A stretch of 64,000 bases of DNA from an uncultured Pseudomonadales bacterium (lineage in GTDB: Bacteria; Pseudomonadota; Gammaproteobacteria; Pseudomonadales; Azotimanducaceae). The notes beneath the pieces are model-generated. The model was not told where the DNA came from, made no database searches, and saw only the letters and a list, made by a program, of their open reading frames with translations. The DNA lies in contig OY282455.1 in assembly GCA_958296195.1 (NCBI GenBank), forward strand, positions 1,736,001 to 1,800,000. The letters are read 5' to 3'. The position numbers were made by a program, and so were the translations under genes. Below are positions 33,260 to 42,081 of the stretch, one piece after another (within the stretch, counting starts at the first letter, position 1; each line of letters begins with the position of its first letter).

Positions 33260-35324
33260 ACAGGCCGAATTCATCCACAGACATGCATCCACCGCCATGA
33301 CCGAGGCGTTGCGTCGCCGCAGCAGATCGACTCTCCTTTTGTGCATCCCGGCGGTTCTTGGCGCAGCCCTGGTTCTGGCTCGGCAGGCATCCTATGGAGT
33401 GGGATTGCACAGCGATTCCGTAATCCTCGTCGCCGTAGCCAGGAACCTGCTCGCGGGAGAGGGCTTTCTTCAGTTCGTCCAAGAGTGGATGCCCATGATG
33501 GCTTGGCCGCCCCTCTATCCACTGCTGCTCGCCGCCCCCGGCCTGTTCGCCGTAGATCCGCTGGACGCCGCCGGGCCGACCAACGCCGCCGTCTTCGGGC
33601 TGACCGTTCTAGTCGCCGGACTCTGGCTGCGCCAACGCCTGCATTCCAAGTGGCTGGCCTTGTGGGGCGGCCTCGCCGTCATGCTCTCCCTGCCCTTGAC
33701 AGGCGAGGCTTCCTGGGCGCTGTCCGAACCCCTTTTCATTCTGCTGATCACCCTGTCGCTGGTGCAGGTGGACGGGTTCATGGAGAACGGCAAGCATCGG
33801 TCCCTAGCCTGGGCGGCGGCGTTCGCCGCCCTTGCCTGCCTGACCCGCTACATGGGCGTCGCCCTAGTGGCCGCCACCGCCCTGCTCCTAGCCTTGCAAC
33901 CCGGTGCAGCCATGTCGCTGAAGGCCAAGCGCATCGCCGCGCACGCGCTCATCTCCCTGGTGCCGTTGGGCTTGTGGATGCTGCGCAACTGGCTGCTCAG
34001 CGGCCAGCCCACTGGGTTCAGAGACGGTTTTTACTACGCCCTGCCGGAAATTCTGGACGGCGTTTTGCGCAGCTTCATCCTTTGGGCTTACCCCGATTCA
34101 TCCCTGCAACGCTTTCCCTTCGCGGCCCATGCCTTCACGGTCGCGCTTTGGCTCGCCCTAGCGCTGGCGGCGGGCTATCTGCTGCTCCGCTCCCGCCGCT
34201 GGCGCCCGTTCTGCACCTGGACCCTCTTCGCTTTAGCCTACGTCGCCTTGGTCGCCGTCGCCATGATGGCCGGGACCATTCGGGGTGGATTTCAGCCCAG
34301 ATATTTGTCCCCAGCCTTCCTGCCCGCCCTTCTGGCCGCCGCGTTTGCGCTGGACAGGCTGTTCAGCCGTGACCGCGAGGGCTGGCTTTCGAGCACCCCC
34401 AACAATCCTTCGGCGTTGCGATCGATTGCCCTGGCGGCCGTCGGCAAGGACGGCGTGGCCGTGCGACGCTTGCTGTCGATCGTTGCGCCGACGGCGCTGT
34501 TCGGATGGCTCGCTTGGAGCGCCGGCTGGCAGGCATTGGAGATCAGCAGGGCGCAGGTCGGCGGCATCCACAACAGCATCGGCAGCCAAAGACTGGGATC
34601 CGAAGTTATGCAGCACCTTCGGGACCGCCCAAACTTCGGCGAGGTCTATAGCAACGACGTTTATGCCCTGTATCTCGCCAACGAGGCGGCGAATATCCAT
34701 GTTTTGGAGCCCGGTTGGGAACACACCAAGCAGTTGCTCGCCGGCCTGTCTGAGCCGGCGCAAATCGTTTGGTTTGACGATTGGCAGCAGAATATCGCTT
34801 TTGGCTACAACGACTTCGACCTCCGCTTTCTGCCCGGCGTTGCGGTTGAGGCGGAACTGGCGGACGGGGCAGTGCTCCGGACCGTTCCCGGCAAAGCCTT
34901 TGACGAAACCAGCTACAACGCAGCCAAGGGGCGCCACATCAACCAGATTATTGCCGCAGCCGGCGAACGGCTGGCCCGCGCCAATTTCGACCTGCACCTA
35001 AGGGGGCGCACGCTGGCCTACGTCAAGGCCCCCTGCGCGGAGGCTGACACGAGGGCGCGCTTTTTCCTGCACATCCGGCCGGATGACCCAAGCGATCTGC
35101 CCGCCCGCAGCCGCCGGCGTGGGTTTGAAAACCGGGACTTCATCTTCGAAAAAGCCGGCCTGAGGTTCGACGGCAAGTGCGTGGTGGCGCGTCCCCTGCC
35201 AAGCTACGGCATCGCCGGCATCAAAACGGGGCAGTTCACCCACGGCGGCAGGAAGCTGTGGACAGCGGAAGTGGCTCCGTTCGGGCATTCACGCAACACG
35301 CCGACATGCGCCATCGGCTGCTGA
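33240..35324 (+). CDS. GT-C glycosyltransferase paralogue 1 with C-terminal two-Cys module
   Basis: 694 residues from GTG 33240; ATG 33297 is an alternative that would remove 19 residues. About a dozen helices follow the family pattern: LHSDSVILVAVARNLLAGEGF in loop 1, WPPLYPLLLAAPGLFAVDP, and LTRYMGVALVAATALLL. The soluble tail carries VYSNDVYALYLANEAA and WFDDW, then the module from residue 583 (FDLHL, PC, FFLH, GFENRDF, GKC, LPSY, TGQF). It is very similar to the next gene from residue ~75 to the C-terminus but not at the N-terminus. A role using the polyprenyl-phosphate sugar from the upstream GT2 is inferred. Confidence 0.82.
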   Translation: MRRSTDKQAEFIHRHASTAMTEALRRRSRSTLLLCIPAVLGAALVLARQASYGVGLHSDSVILVAVARNLLAGEGFLQFVQEWMPMMAWPPLYPLLLAAPGLFAVDPLDAAGPTNAAVFGLTVLVAGLWLRQRLHSKWLALWGGLAVMLSLPLTGEASWALSEPLFILLITLSLVQVDGFMENGKHRSLAWAAAFAALACLTRYMGVALVAATALLLALQPGAAMSLKAKRIAAHALISLVPLGLWMLRNWLLSGQPTGFRDGFYYALPEILDGVLRSFILWAYPDSSLQRFPFAAHAFTVALWLALALAAGYLLLRSRRWRPFCTWTLFALAYVALVAVAMMAGTIRGGFQPRYLSPAFLPALLAAAFALDRLFSRDREGWLSSTPNNPSALRSIALAAVGKDGVAVRRLLSIVAPTALFGWLAWSAGWQALEISRAQVGGIHNSIGSQRLGSEVMQHLRDRPNFGEVYSNDVYALYLANEAANIHVLEPGWEHTKQLLAGLSEPAQIVWFDDWQQNIAFGYNDFDLRFLPGVAVEAELADGAVLRTVPGKAFDETSYNAAKGRHINQIIAAAGERLARANFDLHLRGRTLAYVKAPCAEADTRARFFLHIRPDDPSDLPARSRRRGFENRDFIFEKAGLRFDGKCVVARPLPSYGIAGIKTGQFTHGGRKLWTAEVAPFGHSRNTPTCAIGC

Positions 35325-37345
35325 CTCGACTGAGGCCGGACGGCTTCACCTTGCTGCTGACCGCATTCGCGGCCACGGGCACGGCCCTCGTCTTGGCGCG
35401 GGAATTGAATTTCGGCGTGGCCCTGCACACCGACTCGGTCCTTTACGTCTCCGTGGCGAGAAGCCTGCTGGCGGGGGAGGGTTTTCTGCAGTTTGTCCAA
35501 GGCTGGGGGCCCATGACTATATGGCCGCCGCTCTATCCACTGCTGCTCGCTGCGCCCGGCCTGTTCGCCGTGGATCCGCTGGACGCCGCCGGACCGCTCA
35601 ACGCCGTCGTCTTCGGGCTGACCGTTCTTGTCGCCGGGCTTTGGCTGCGTCAACGCCTGCTGTCCAGATGGCTGGCCTTGTGGGGCTGCCTCGCCGTCAT
35701 GCTCTCTCTGCCCTTGACCGGCGAGGCTTCCTGGGCGATGTCCGAACCCCTTTTCATTCTGCTGACCACCCTGTCGCTGGTGCAGGTGGACAGGTTCATG
35801 GAGCACGGCAAGCATCGCTCCCTAGCCTGGGCGGCGGCGTTCGCCGCCCTCGCCTGCCTGACCCGCTACATGGGCATCGCCCTGGTGGCGGCCACCGCCC
35901 TGCTTCTCGCCCTGCAGCCGGGCGCCGCCATGCCGTTGAAGGCCAAGCGCATCGCCGCGTATGCGCTCGCTTCCTTAGCGCCGATGGGTTTGTGGATGCT
36001 GCGCAACTGGCTGCTTACCGGCCAGCCCGCTGGGGTCAGAAACAGTGTTTACTACACCCTGCCGGAAATTCTGGACGGCGTTTTGCGCAACCTCATCCTT
36101 TGGGTTTACCCAGATTCGCCCGTGCAACGCTTTCCCTTTGCGGCCCATGCCTTCACGGTCGCGCTTTGGCTGGCCCTAACGCTGGCGGCGGGCTATCTGC
36201 TGCTCCGCGCTTGGCGGCGCTGGCACCCGTTCTGCACATGGACTGTCTTTGCCTTAGCCTACGTCGCCCTGCTCGCTGTCGGCATGATGACCGGGAACGC
36301 CTGGGGCGGATTTCAGCCTAGATACTTGCCCCCGGCCTTCCCTCCCATCCTTCTGGCCGCCGCGTTTGCGCTGGACAGGCTGCTCAGCCGTAACCGCGAG
36401 GGCTGGCTTCCGAGCGCCCACAGCAATCCTTCGGCACTGCGATCGATTGCCCTAGCGGCTTTTGGCAAGGACGGCGTGGCGGCGCGGCGCCTGCTGTCGA
36501 TCATTACGGCGGCGACGCTGTTCGGATGGCTCGCTTGGAGCGCCGGCTGGCAGGCCGTGGAGATCAGCCGAGCGCAGGCCGACGGCATCCGCGGCAGCAT
36601 CCACAGCCAAAGGTCAGGCTCCCAAGTCCTTCGGCACCTTCAGGCAAGGCCCAACGCCGGCCTGGTCTATGGCAACGACATTTATGCCCTGTATCTCGCC
36701 AATGAGGCGGCGGAGATCCATGCTTTGGTGCCCGGCTGGGCACACAACAAGCAGGCAATCGAACGTCTGCCTGTGCCCGCCCGAATCGTTTGGTTTGACG
36801 ATTGGCAGATGGCCGCCGCCTTCGGCTACAATCATTTCGATCTCCGCTTTCTGCCCGGGGTTGAAGTCGAGGCGGAGCTGGCGGACGGCGTGGTGCTCCG
36901 CACCGTTCCCGGCAAACCCTTCGACGAAGCCAGCTACAACGCAGCCAAGGGGCACCACATCAACCAGGTTATTGCCGAAGCCGGCGAACGGGTGGCCCGC
37001 GCCAACTTCGACCTGCACCTAAGGGGGCGCACGCTGGCCTATGTCAAGGTCCCCTGCTCGGAGGCCGACACCGCGGCGCGCTTCTTCCTGCACGTCCGGC
37101 CGGACGACCCAAGCGACCTGCCCGTCCGCAGCCGCCGCCACGGGTTTGAAAATCGGGACTTCGTCTTCCAAAAGGCCGGCCTGAGGTTCGACGGCAAGTG
37201 CGTGGTGGTGCGCCCCCTGCCGGGCTACGGCATCGCCGGCGTCAAAACGGGGCAGTTCAGCCGCGGCGGCTCGAAGATATGGGAAACGGAAGTGGCCCCC
37301 TTCGAGCGTTCACGCAACACGCTGACATGCGCCACCGGCTGCTGA
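35306..37345 (+). CDS. GT-C glycosyltransferase paralogue 2 with C-terminal two-Cys module
   Basis: 679 residues from ATG 35306 (MRHRLLTRLRPDGF), which overlaps the end of paralogue 1 by 19 nt. The frame is open back to 35177, but the extension lies over paralogue 1's own C-terminal code. Its first ~60 residues nearly match paralogue 3, whereas from FVQ...WPPLYPLLL onward it nearly matches paralogue 1, including LTRYMGIALVAATALLL, WFDDW and the module (FDLHL near DNA 37007). This is a mosaic expected from duplication plus gene conversion. Loop 1 has LHTDSVLYVSVARSLLAGEGF. Like its neighbours it should be an inner-membrane enzyme with a periplasmic tail. Confidence 0.82.
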   Translation: MRHRLLTRLRPDGFTLLLTAFAATGTALVLARELNFGVALHTDSVLYVSVARSLLAGEGFLQFVQGWGPMTIWPPLYPLLLAAPGLFAVDPLDAAGPLNAVVFGLTVLVAGLWLRQRLLSRWLALWGCLAVMLSLPLTGEASWAMSEPLFILLTTLSLVQVDRFMEHGKHRSLAWAAAFAALACLTRYMGIALVAATALLLALQPGAAMPLKAKRIAAYALASLAPMGLWMLRNWLLTGQPAGVRNSVYYTLPEILDGVLRNLILWVYPDSPVQRFPFAAHAFTVALWLALTLAAGYLLLRAWRRWHPFCTWTVFALAYVALLAVGMMTGNAWGGFQPRYLPPAFPPILLAAAFALDRLLSRNREGWLPSAHSNPSALRSIALAAFGKDGVAARRLLSIITAATLFGWLAWSAGWQAVEISRAQADGIRGSIHSQRSGSQVLRHLQARPNAGLVYGNDIYALYLANEAAEIHALVPGWAHNKQAIERLPVPARIVWFDDWQMAAAFGYNHFDLRFLPGVEVEAELADGVVLRTVPGKPFDEASYNAAKGHHINQVIAEAGERVARANFDLHLRGRTLAYVKVPCSEADTAARFFLHVRPDDPSDLPVRSRRHGFENRDFVFQKAGLRFDGKCVVVRPLPGYGIAGVKTGQFSRGGSKIWETEVAPFERSRNTLTCATGC

Positions 37346-39267
37346 CTCGACTGCGGCCGGACGGCTTCACCTTGCTGCTGACCGCACTCGCGGCCGGCGG
37401 CGCGGCCCTCGTCTTGGCGCGGGAGTTGAATTTCGGCGTGGCCCTGCACAACGACTCCGTCATTTACATCTCCGTGGCGAGAAGCCTGCTGGCGGGCGAA
37501 GGCTTTATGCAGATCACCTGGGGCCCCATGGCCCATTGGCCGCCGCTCTATCCACTGCTGCTCGCCGCCGCCAGCCTGTTCGTGTTCGACCCGCATGAGG
37601 TGGCCGGATTGGTCAACGCCACCATCTTCGGGTTGATCGTATTTTTTGTGGGGCGATGGCTGCGGCAACGGCTGCAGTCTCGATTTCTGGTTTTGTGGGC
37701 CGGCCTTGCGACGATGCTGTCGTTTCCCTTGGTTTGGGAAGCCTCCTGGGCGATGACGGAGCCCCTCTTCATACTGATGGCGACGCTGTCACTGACGCAT
37801 TTGGATAAATTTCTAAGGGGCGGCCAAGGCGCAGCGCTGCTATGGGCTTCTGTGTTCGCGGCCTTGACCTGCCTAACCCGCTACATGGGCGTCGCCTTGG
37901 TGGCGGCCTCCGCGCTGCTGTTGCTCTCGCAGCCAGGCGTGGCGCCCTTGCAAAAAGCAAGACGCATCGCTTCCCATGCACTCATTTCCCTAAGCCCAGT
38001 CTGTCTATGGATGATGCGCAATTACCTAATTTGGGGGCACGTCACCGGAAGGCAACCCGGCGTAACCTACTCGATTTCCCCAACGGACTTTTTGGATGGT
38101 GTTCTGCGCGTCCTAGCCTCCTGGCTGCATCCCGAATGGATCCTGGAGCAGTTCCCACTTGCAGCCGAGGTGTCGCTGCTCGCCTTTTGCCTTGCACTGG
38201 CAATGACGACGGCCTACCTCTTCGTCCGCGCCCCGGCCCACTGGCGCGGGTTCTGCGTATGCAGCGCCTTCGCCTTGACGTACCTCGCCACCCTTGCGGC
38301 CACAATGGGCGGCATTAGTTGGACCTTCCTTGACCCAAGATACCTAACGCCCCTCTGCCTCCCCCTGTTGCTAATGACTGCTTTCGCCGCGGACAACCTG
38401 CTATGGCGCTCCGGGGTCAAGGGGCGGGCAGGGACCATTCAGAGCACGTCAAAGTTTGCGTTGGTTGCTTCGCTTTGCCTTTGGCTCGGCTACAGCGCGA
38501 CGCTGCAAGCTGGGCAAATCCGCCTAGCATTGGGCGACGGCCCCGCACACAGCCTAACCAATTCCAAATGGACCGGCGCCAAGGTCATTCAATACATCCA
38601 AGAGAATCCAGTGGAAGGCCCCATATACAGCAACGAGGTGATTCCCTTATACATGCACAGCGACCCAACGAAGGCCTACCACTACCTAAGGCCGCAGGAG
38701 CACGATCTGCGCCGATTGATCGAGAACGCCGAGGACGGCGCATCCATAGTTTGGTTCTACGACCAGTGGGTAGGCGGGAAGTTGCACTACAGCGATTTCC
38801 ACATAAGAGCCCTGCCAAACGCGGAAATCGCCGCCGATCTTCCCGACGGGCTAGTCCTTCGCCTCAAGCCAAGCGGACGGTTTGACGAAGCTGCCTACCA
38901 GGCCGGCAAGTCCGCACGCGCCAACGAAGTCATCAACGCCGCCGGCCGAGTGGCGTTACGCTCCAAGTTCACCGTGCATGTCAGCCAGGGGACGCTCACC
39001 TACACACGGGACTCATGCACCAAGGCTGACACGGCGGCGAAGTTTTTCCTGCACGTTACACCAGAGAACAAGGATGACCTACCCCTGCATCGTCGGCTCT
39101 ACGGGTACGACAATCTGGACTTCGAGTTCGACCGGCGCGGCTTCCGGTTCGCCGAACGGTGCGCGGTAAGGATCAACCTCCCTGAATACCGCATAGTGCG
39201 CATAGCAACGGGGCAATTTGAAACTGGGAAGGGCAGAATCTGGAAAGGTGAAATTGCCTTCCACTAG
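37327..39267 (+). CDS. GT-C glycosyltransferase paralogue 3 with C-terminal two-Cys module
   Basis: 646 residues from ATG 37327, again overlapping the previous gene by 19 nt with an almost identical junction sequence. The N-terminal ~60 residues match paralogue 2, then the protein diverges clearly while keeping the framework WPPLYPLLLAA, WEASWAMTEPLFIL, LTRYMGVALVAA. The tail contains YSNEVIPLYM, WFYDQW, and the module at 38968-39264 (FTVHV, SC, FFLH, GYDNLDF, ERC, LPEY, TGQF). The divergent core suggests a different sugar acceptor from paralogues 1 and 2. It is the last gene of the rightward operon and is followed by a hairpin shared with the convergent gene. Confidence 0.82.
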   Translation: MRHRLLTRLRPDGFTLLLTALAAGGAALVLARELNFGVALHNDSVIYISVARSLLAGEGFMQITWGPMAHWPPLYPLLLAAASLFVFDPHEVAGLVNATIFGLIVFFVGRWLRQRLQSRFLVLWAGLATMLSFPLVWEASWAMTEPLFILMATLSLTHLDKFLRGGQGAALLWASVFAALTCLTRYMGVALVAASALLLLSQPGVAPLQKARRIASHALISLSPVCLWMMRNYLIWGHVTGRQPGVTYSISPTDFLDGVLRVLASWLHPEWILEQFPLAAEVSLLAFCLALAMTTAYLFVRAPAHWRGFCVCSAFALTYLATLAATMGGISWTFLDPRYLTPLCLPLLLMTAFAADNLLWRSGVKGRAGTIQSTSKFALVASLCLWLGYSATLQAGQIRLALGDGPAHSLTNSKWTGAKVIQYIQENPVEGPIYSNEVIPLYMHSDPTKAYHYLRPQEHDLRRLIENAEDGASIVWFYDQWVGGKLHYSDFHIRALPNAEIAADLPDGLVLRLKPSGRFDEAAYQAGKSARANEVINAAGRVALRSKFTVHVSQGTLTYTRDSCTKADTAAKFFLHVTPENKDDLPLHRRLYGYDNLDFEFDRRGFRFAERCAVRINLPEYRIVRIATGQFETGKGRIWKGEIAFH

Positions 39268-39275
39268 CCCCACGG

Positions 39276-39310
39276 GGGCGTTCAGCAACGCGCTGGAAGC
39301 GGGAACGCCC
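39276..39310. terminator. Possible bidirectional hairpin between convergent glycan genes
   Basis: GGGCGTTC (39276-39283) pairs perfectly with GAACGCCC (39303-39310) around a 19-base loop. It lies 9 bases after the stop of paralogue 3 and touches the stop codon of the convergent gene. There is no T tract on either side, so intrinsic termination would be inefficient. Confidence 0.35.
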
Positions 39311-41508
39311 TAGTCGGAGCGCCGATGGAACTCCTCCTCCCAAAGCCGCTCGCCGCCGGCGAACTGCCCGGTCCAAATCGAGGCGATGTCATACTTCGGC
39401 AACGGACGCGCCACGATGCATCTTTGCGGCCTGCTTAAGTCCTTGTAGGAGGGATAAAATTGAAAGTCGAGATTGATAAAGTCCCTCCCCTGGGCATGGT
39501 CGCGCAGGTGCGTCTCGTCCACGGGGCGAACGTGCAGGAAAAAGCTGGTGGCTCGGTCCTCCTTTGTGCATTGATCCTTAAGGTAGATCAGCTCGTTGTC
39601 GATGAGGTAAACGTCAAAGCGGGAGCGAATGATGGGGCTGGCCTCCTCAATGGCCCTTAGAACTCGCTGCTGCTTCCGCTTAAAGTCACTTCGGCAATAC
39701 TCCGCCTCCCAATGCCCTTGAGACGCTTGGATGCAAGAGACGTCATAGTCCGGAAGCGGGCGAACCAAAATGCACTTCCTATTGCGGATTGCATGTTGGT
39801 AGGAGTAGTATCGGGAAGCGAAAGTGAAGTCCATCTCCTCGTATCCGCGCCGCCAAGGGTCGCCGGAAAGATCTTCGACACGGCGCGGCAGCACATCCAA
39901 ATAGAAGCGGCCGTCAACTTCCCGGTCGGCGCAACGGTCCTTGACATAAACCAGCTTGTCATCAAATAGGTACAGGTCAAATTCTGAGTACACGATTGGG
40001 TCGGAGCCCTCAATCTTGCTGATGAAAAAATTTTCCTCGACCCGCAAATAAAGCAGGAGGGCCGCAGCGCATGCGAACAGGCTGCCGAACAGAACGATCA
40101 AGCCTCGCCTATTCAACTTAAGAACGACCAAAATCAGGCCGGACGCGCTCAGGCCGAACGGCACGAACAAAAATCTTGCAGATCTGGCAGGAATGTCATC
40201 ATACATCACGAAGTTGGGGACATTGGCCAAAAGCAAGCCCAGGATCCACAGGATGTCCAGAGACGACTTGAAGCGACCGCCAGCGGATGGGGGCCGACCG
40301 CCACCCGTCGCCGCCGCCTTGCTCCCACCAATGCGGCCAAATATCTGGAGGACGACGAATGTTATGGAGGCCACCAATGCAAACAGGGAGAAGAACGCCA
40401 GCAGCTCTCCAACTAGAACGTATCGCTTCCCCATTGCCATAAAATGGAATAGTCCAAGGTACTGCCCCCAAGTGTCCATCAGGCTAGGGGTTTTCTCCGC
40501 CGCTTTGGTGAATACATAGATTACTTGCCGCCAGAGCTCATCCCACGCCCCATCGATCAAAGCAGCCTTGACTATGAAGCCGAGCGCATAGCACACCACG
40601 AAACCGACGAGGTACAACAAAACGCAGGAAACGGCGTCTCTGCCCATCGCCGGACGGCCCAAGTGGCGGCCTCCGAAATAGGTCACCATGCCGATCAACG
40701 TAATGGCAAGAAAGACTTGGCCATCACCTAGAAGCCACATAAAGCAGGAAACCATGCCCGTGAAGAAACAGACGAGCTTCACCACCTCCAGGGGCGCGTA
40801 CGGGCTGGACGCTTCGCGCCGCATCAAGAGGGCCAATGCGGATGCGGACAGCACCAGCCACAAGTTGGGGGCACCATTGACTATGTCTGAGAAATATCGA
40901 ATGCCGGAGAAGAAGCAGCCGTAAAGCACCAACGGCGAGACAACCAACAGCGTCCTAGGGGAGAGAAGCAACAGGGACAGAGCCAGCAACGCATAGGCGG
41001 CGTAATTGCAAGCTTCCAAGAGATCCCGAACCTCTAGGGCGGATAAATGACGCAAGGCGATGGCGAAGAGCGCCTTGGCACCCCACCAATAGCGGGCCTT
41101 GAAGGTGGCCTCCTCCTGTTCAACGCCGTTCAGCGCCGCCTTCAATCTGGAGCAAGGCGCTCCCCTGCGCCCTAGCGTTTTCAGCGCCACGGCGTCAAAA
41201 AAGGCATTCTCGCCGGCCGACCGTCTCTCGGCCATCTTGAGTATGGTGAGCGAGATCTCGCAGTACACATACGGGCCGTTGAAAAGATTTCCCGGCCTGA
41301 CATGGGACGAGTCTCGCTGCTCGGCGGCGGCGAGTCTCTGCTCAGCCAATTGGTATGGGAGTTGGTTGCCTAGATGGTGCAGGAAGAAGAAAAACGCCGT
41401 TCCGACAATTGCCACGGCAGCGTACAGCGCAAGAGTGCTAAGGGAAGGAAGCAAACCTACTAAGGAAGCAGCGCTCCGCCCCGCCGACAAGCAGCGGTCA
41501 ACCGCCAT
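39310..41508 (-). CDS. Polytopic membrane protein with two tandem copies of the two-Cys module
   Basis: 732 residues. About ten helices in residues 20-500, with a first periplasmic loop of ~110 residues after helix 1. I do not recognise the membrane part; it lacks the GT-C DS/DE loop of the nearby paralogues. The C-terminal third carries the shared module twice: residues ~510-605 (FDLYL, RC, FYLDV, GYEEMDF, RKC, LPDY) and ~631-732 (FDVYL, QC, FFLHV, NLDF, QRC, LPKY, TGQF). Copy 1 is more divergent and has lost the TGQ motif. A tandem pair implies the module is a self-contained folding unit. It faces the rightward GT operon, and a DUF2304 gene lies 100 nt upstream on the same strand. Confidence 0.72.
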   Translation of the reverse strand: MAVDRCLSAGRSAASLVGLLPSLSTLALYAAVAIVGTAFFFFLHHLGNQLPYQLAEQRLAAAEQRDSSHVRPGNLFNGPYVYCEISLTILKMAERRSAGENAFFDAVALKTLGRRGAPCSRLKAALNGVEQEEATFKARYWWGAKALFAIALRHLSALEVRDLLEACNYAAYALLALSLLLLSPRTLLVVSPLVLYGCFFSGIRYFSDIVNGAPNLWLVLSASALALLMRREASSPYAPLEVVKLVCFFTGMVSCFMWLLGDGQVFLAITLIGMVTYFGGRHLGRPAMGRDAVSCVLLYLVGFVVCYALGFIVKAALIDGAWDELWRQVIYVFTKAAEKTPSLMDTWGQYLGLFHFMAMGKRYVLVGELLAFFSLFALVASITFVVLQIFGRIGGSKAAATGGGRPPSAGGRFKSSLDILWILGLLLANVPNFVMYDDIPARSARFLFVPFGLSASGLILVVLKLNRRGLIVLFGSLFACAAALLLYLRVEENFFISKIEGSDPIVYSEFDLYLFDDKLVYVKDRCADREVDGRFYLDVLPRRVEDLSGDPWRRGYEEMDFTFASRYYSYQHAIRNRKCILVRPLPDYDVSCIQASQGHWEAEYCRSDFKRKQQRVLRAIEEASPIIRSRFDVYLIDNELIYLKDQCTKEDRATSFFLHVRPVDETHLRDHAQGRDFINLDFQFYPSYKDLSRPQRCIVARPLPKYDIASIWTGQFAGGERLWEEEFHRRSD

Positions 41509-41609
41509 GAAAAGCCGCCCGGTCCTCCGGCGCCCTAGCTTTGGCTAGCCGTGCTTGGCGTTGCGATCTTGGCGCAAGGCTGAAAACCCTAGTCTTGTGC
41601 GCCGAAGAA

Positions 41610-41999
41610 TCAAGTGTCCTCATGCGCAGCTTCAGCTAGTGCCGATTTTCGGCGGTTCAATTCATGCTTTAGAGTTGCGGTCTCTTGAATCAGATTTTTA
41701 ATCTTGCTTGAGAATTCGCTGATCTTCAAAGACAACTGCAGGATCAAAGACAAGCAAATGAAAATGCCCAGGAACAGCACGATGTTTATGGGCTCGCTTA
41801 TCTGCAACCGCTGCGAGAGCGCTTCCACGGGCCCAATCCACCAGCCGTACGTCATGCACCCCAAGGCCAGCACAATCCACAATACGGCATAGCGCTCCTG
41901 CAAACGGGACCTGCGGATCAAGTCAACAACAAGCGCCAAGAGCACGAGCCCAAAAAAGGCGGCAAAGAGGAGATGGGGCGACGGAATCTGAGCAGTCAC
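41610..41999 (-). CDS. DUF2304 membrane protein
   Basis: 129 residues from GTG 41999, with AAGGGAGGG upstream. Three hydrophobic segments are visible (LLFAAFFGLVLLALVVDLI; ERYAVLWIVLALGCMTYGWW; INIVLFLGIFICLSLILQLSL), then a charged C-terminal helix likely to form a coiled coil (residues 92-125). Length, the RRSRLQERYAVLWI stretch and topology fit DUF2304. Genes of this family usually accompany GT2 and other surface polysaccharide enzymes; their molecular role is unknown. Here it precedes the double-module membrane protein on the same strand. Confidence 0.8.
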   Translation of the reverse strand: MTAQIPSPHLLFAAFFGLVLLALVVDLIRRSRLQERYAVLWIVLALGCMTYGWWIGPVEALSQRLQISEPINIVLFLGIFICLSLILQLSLKISEFSSKIKNLIQETATLKHELNRRKSALAEAAHEDT

Positions 42000-42081
42000 T
42001 TAAGCCCTCCCTTCTGCTGGCTTGCGGAGGCTGGAAACGAGCATTGGCGGAATTACTTTGGGGGCCGCACGGATAGGTCGG

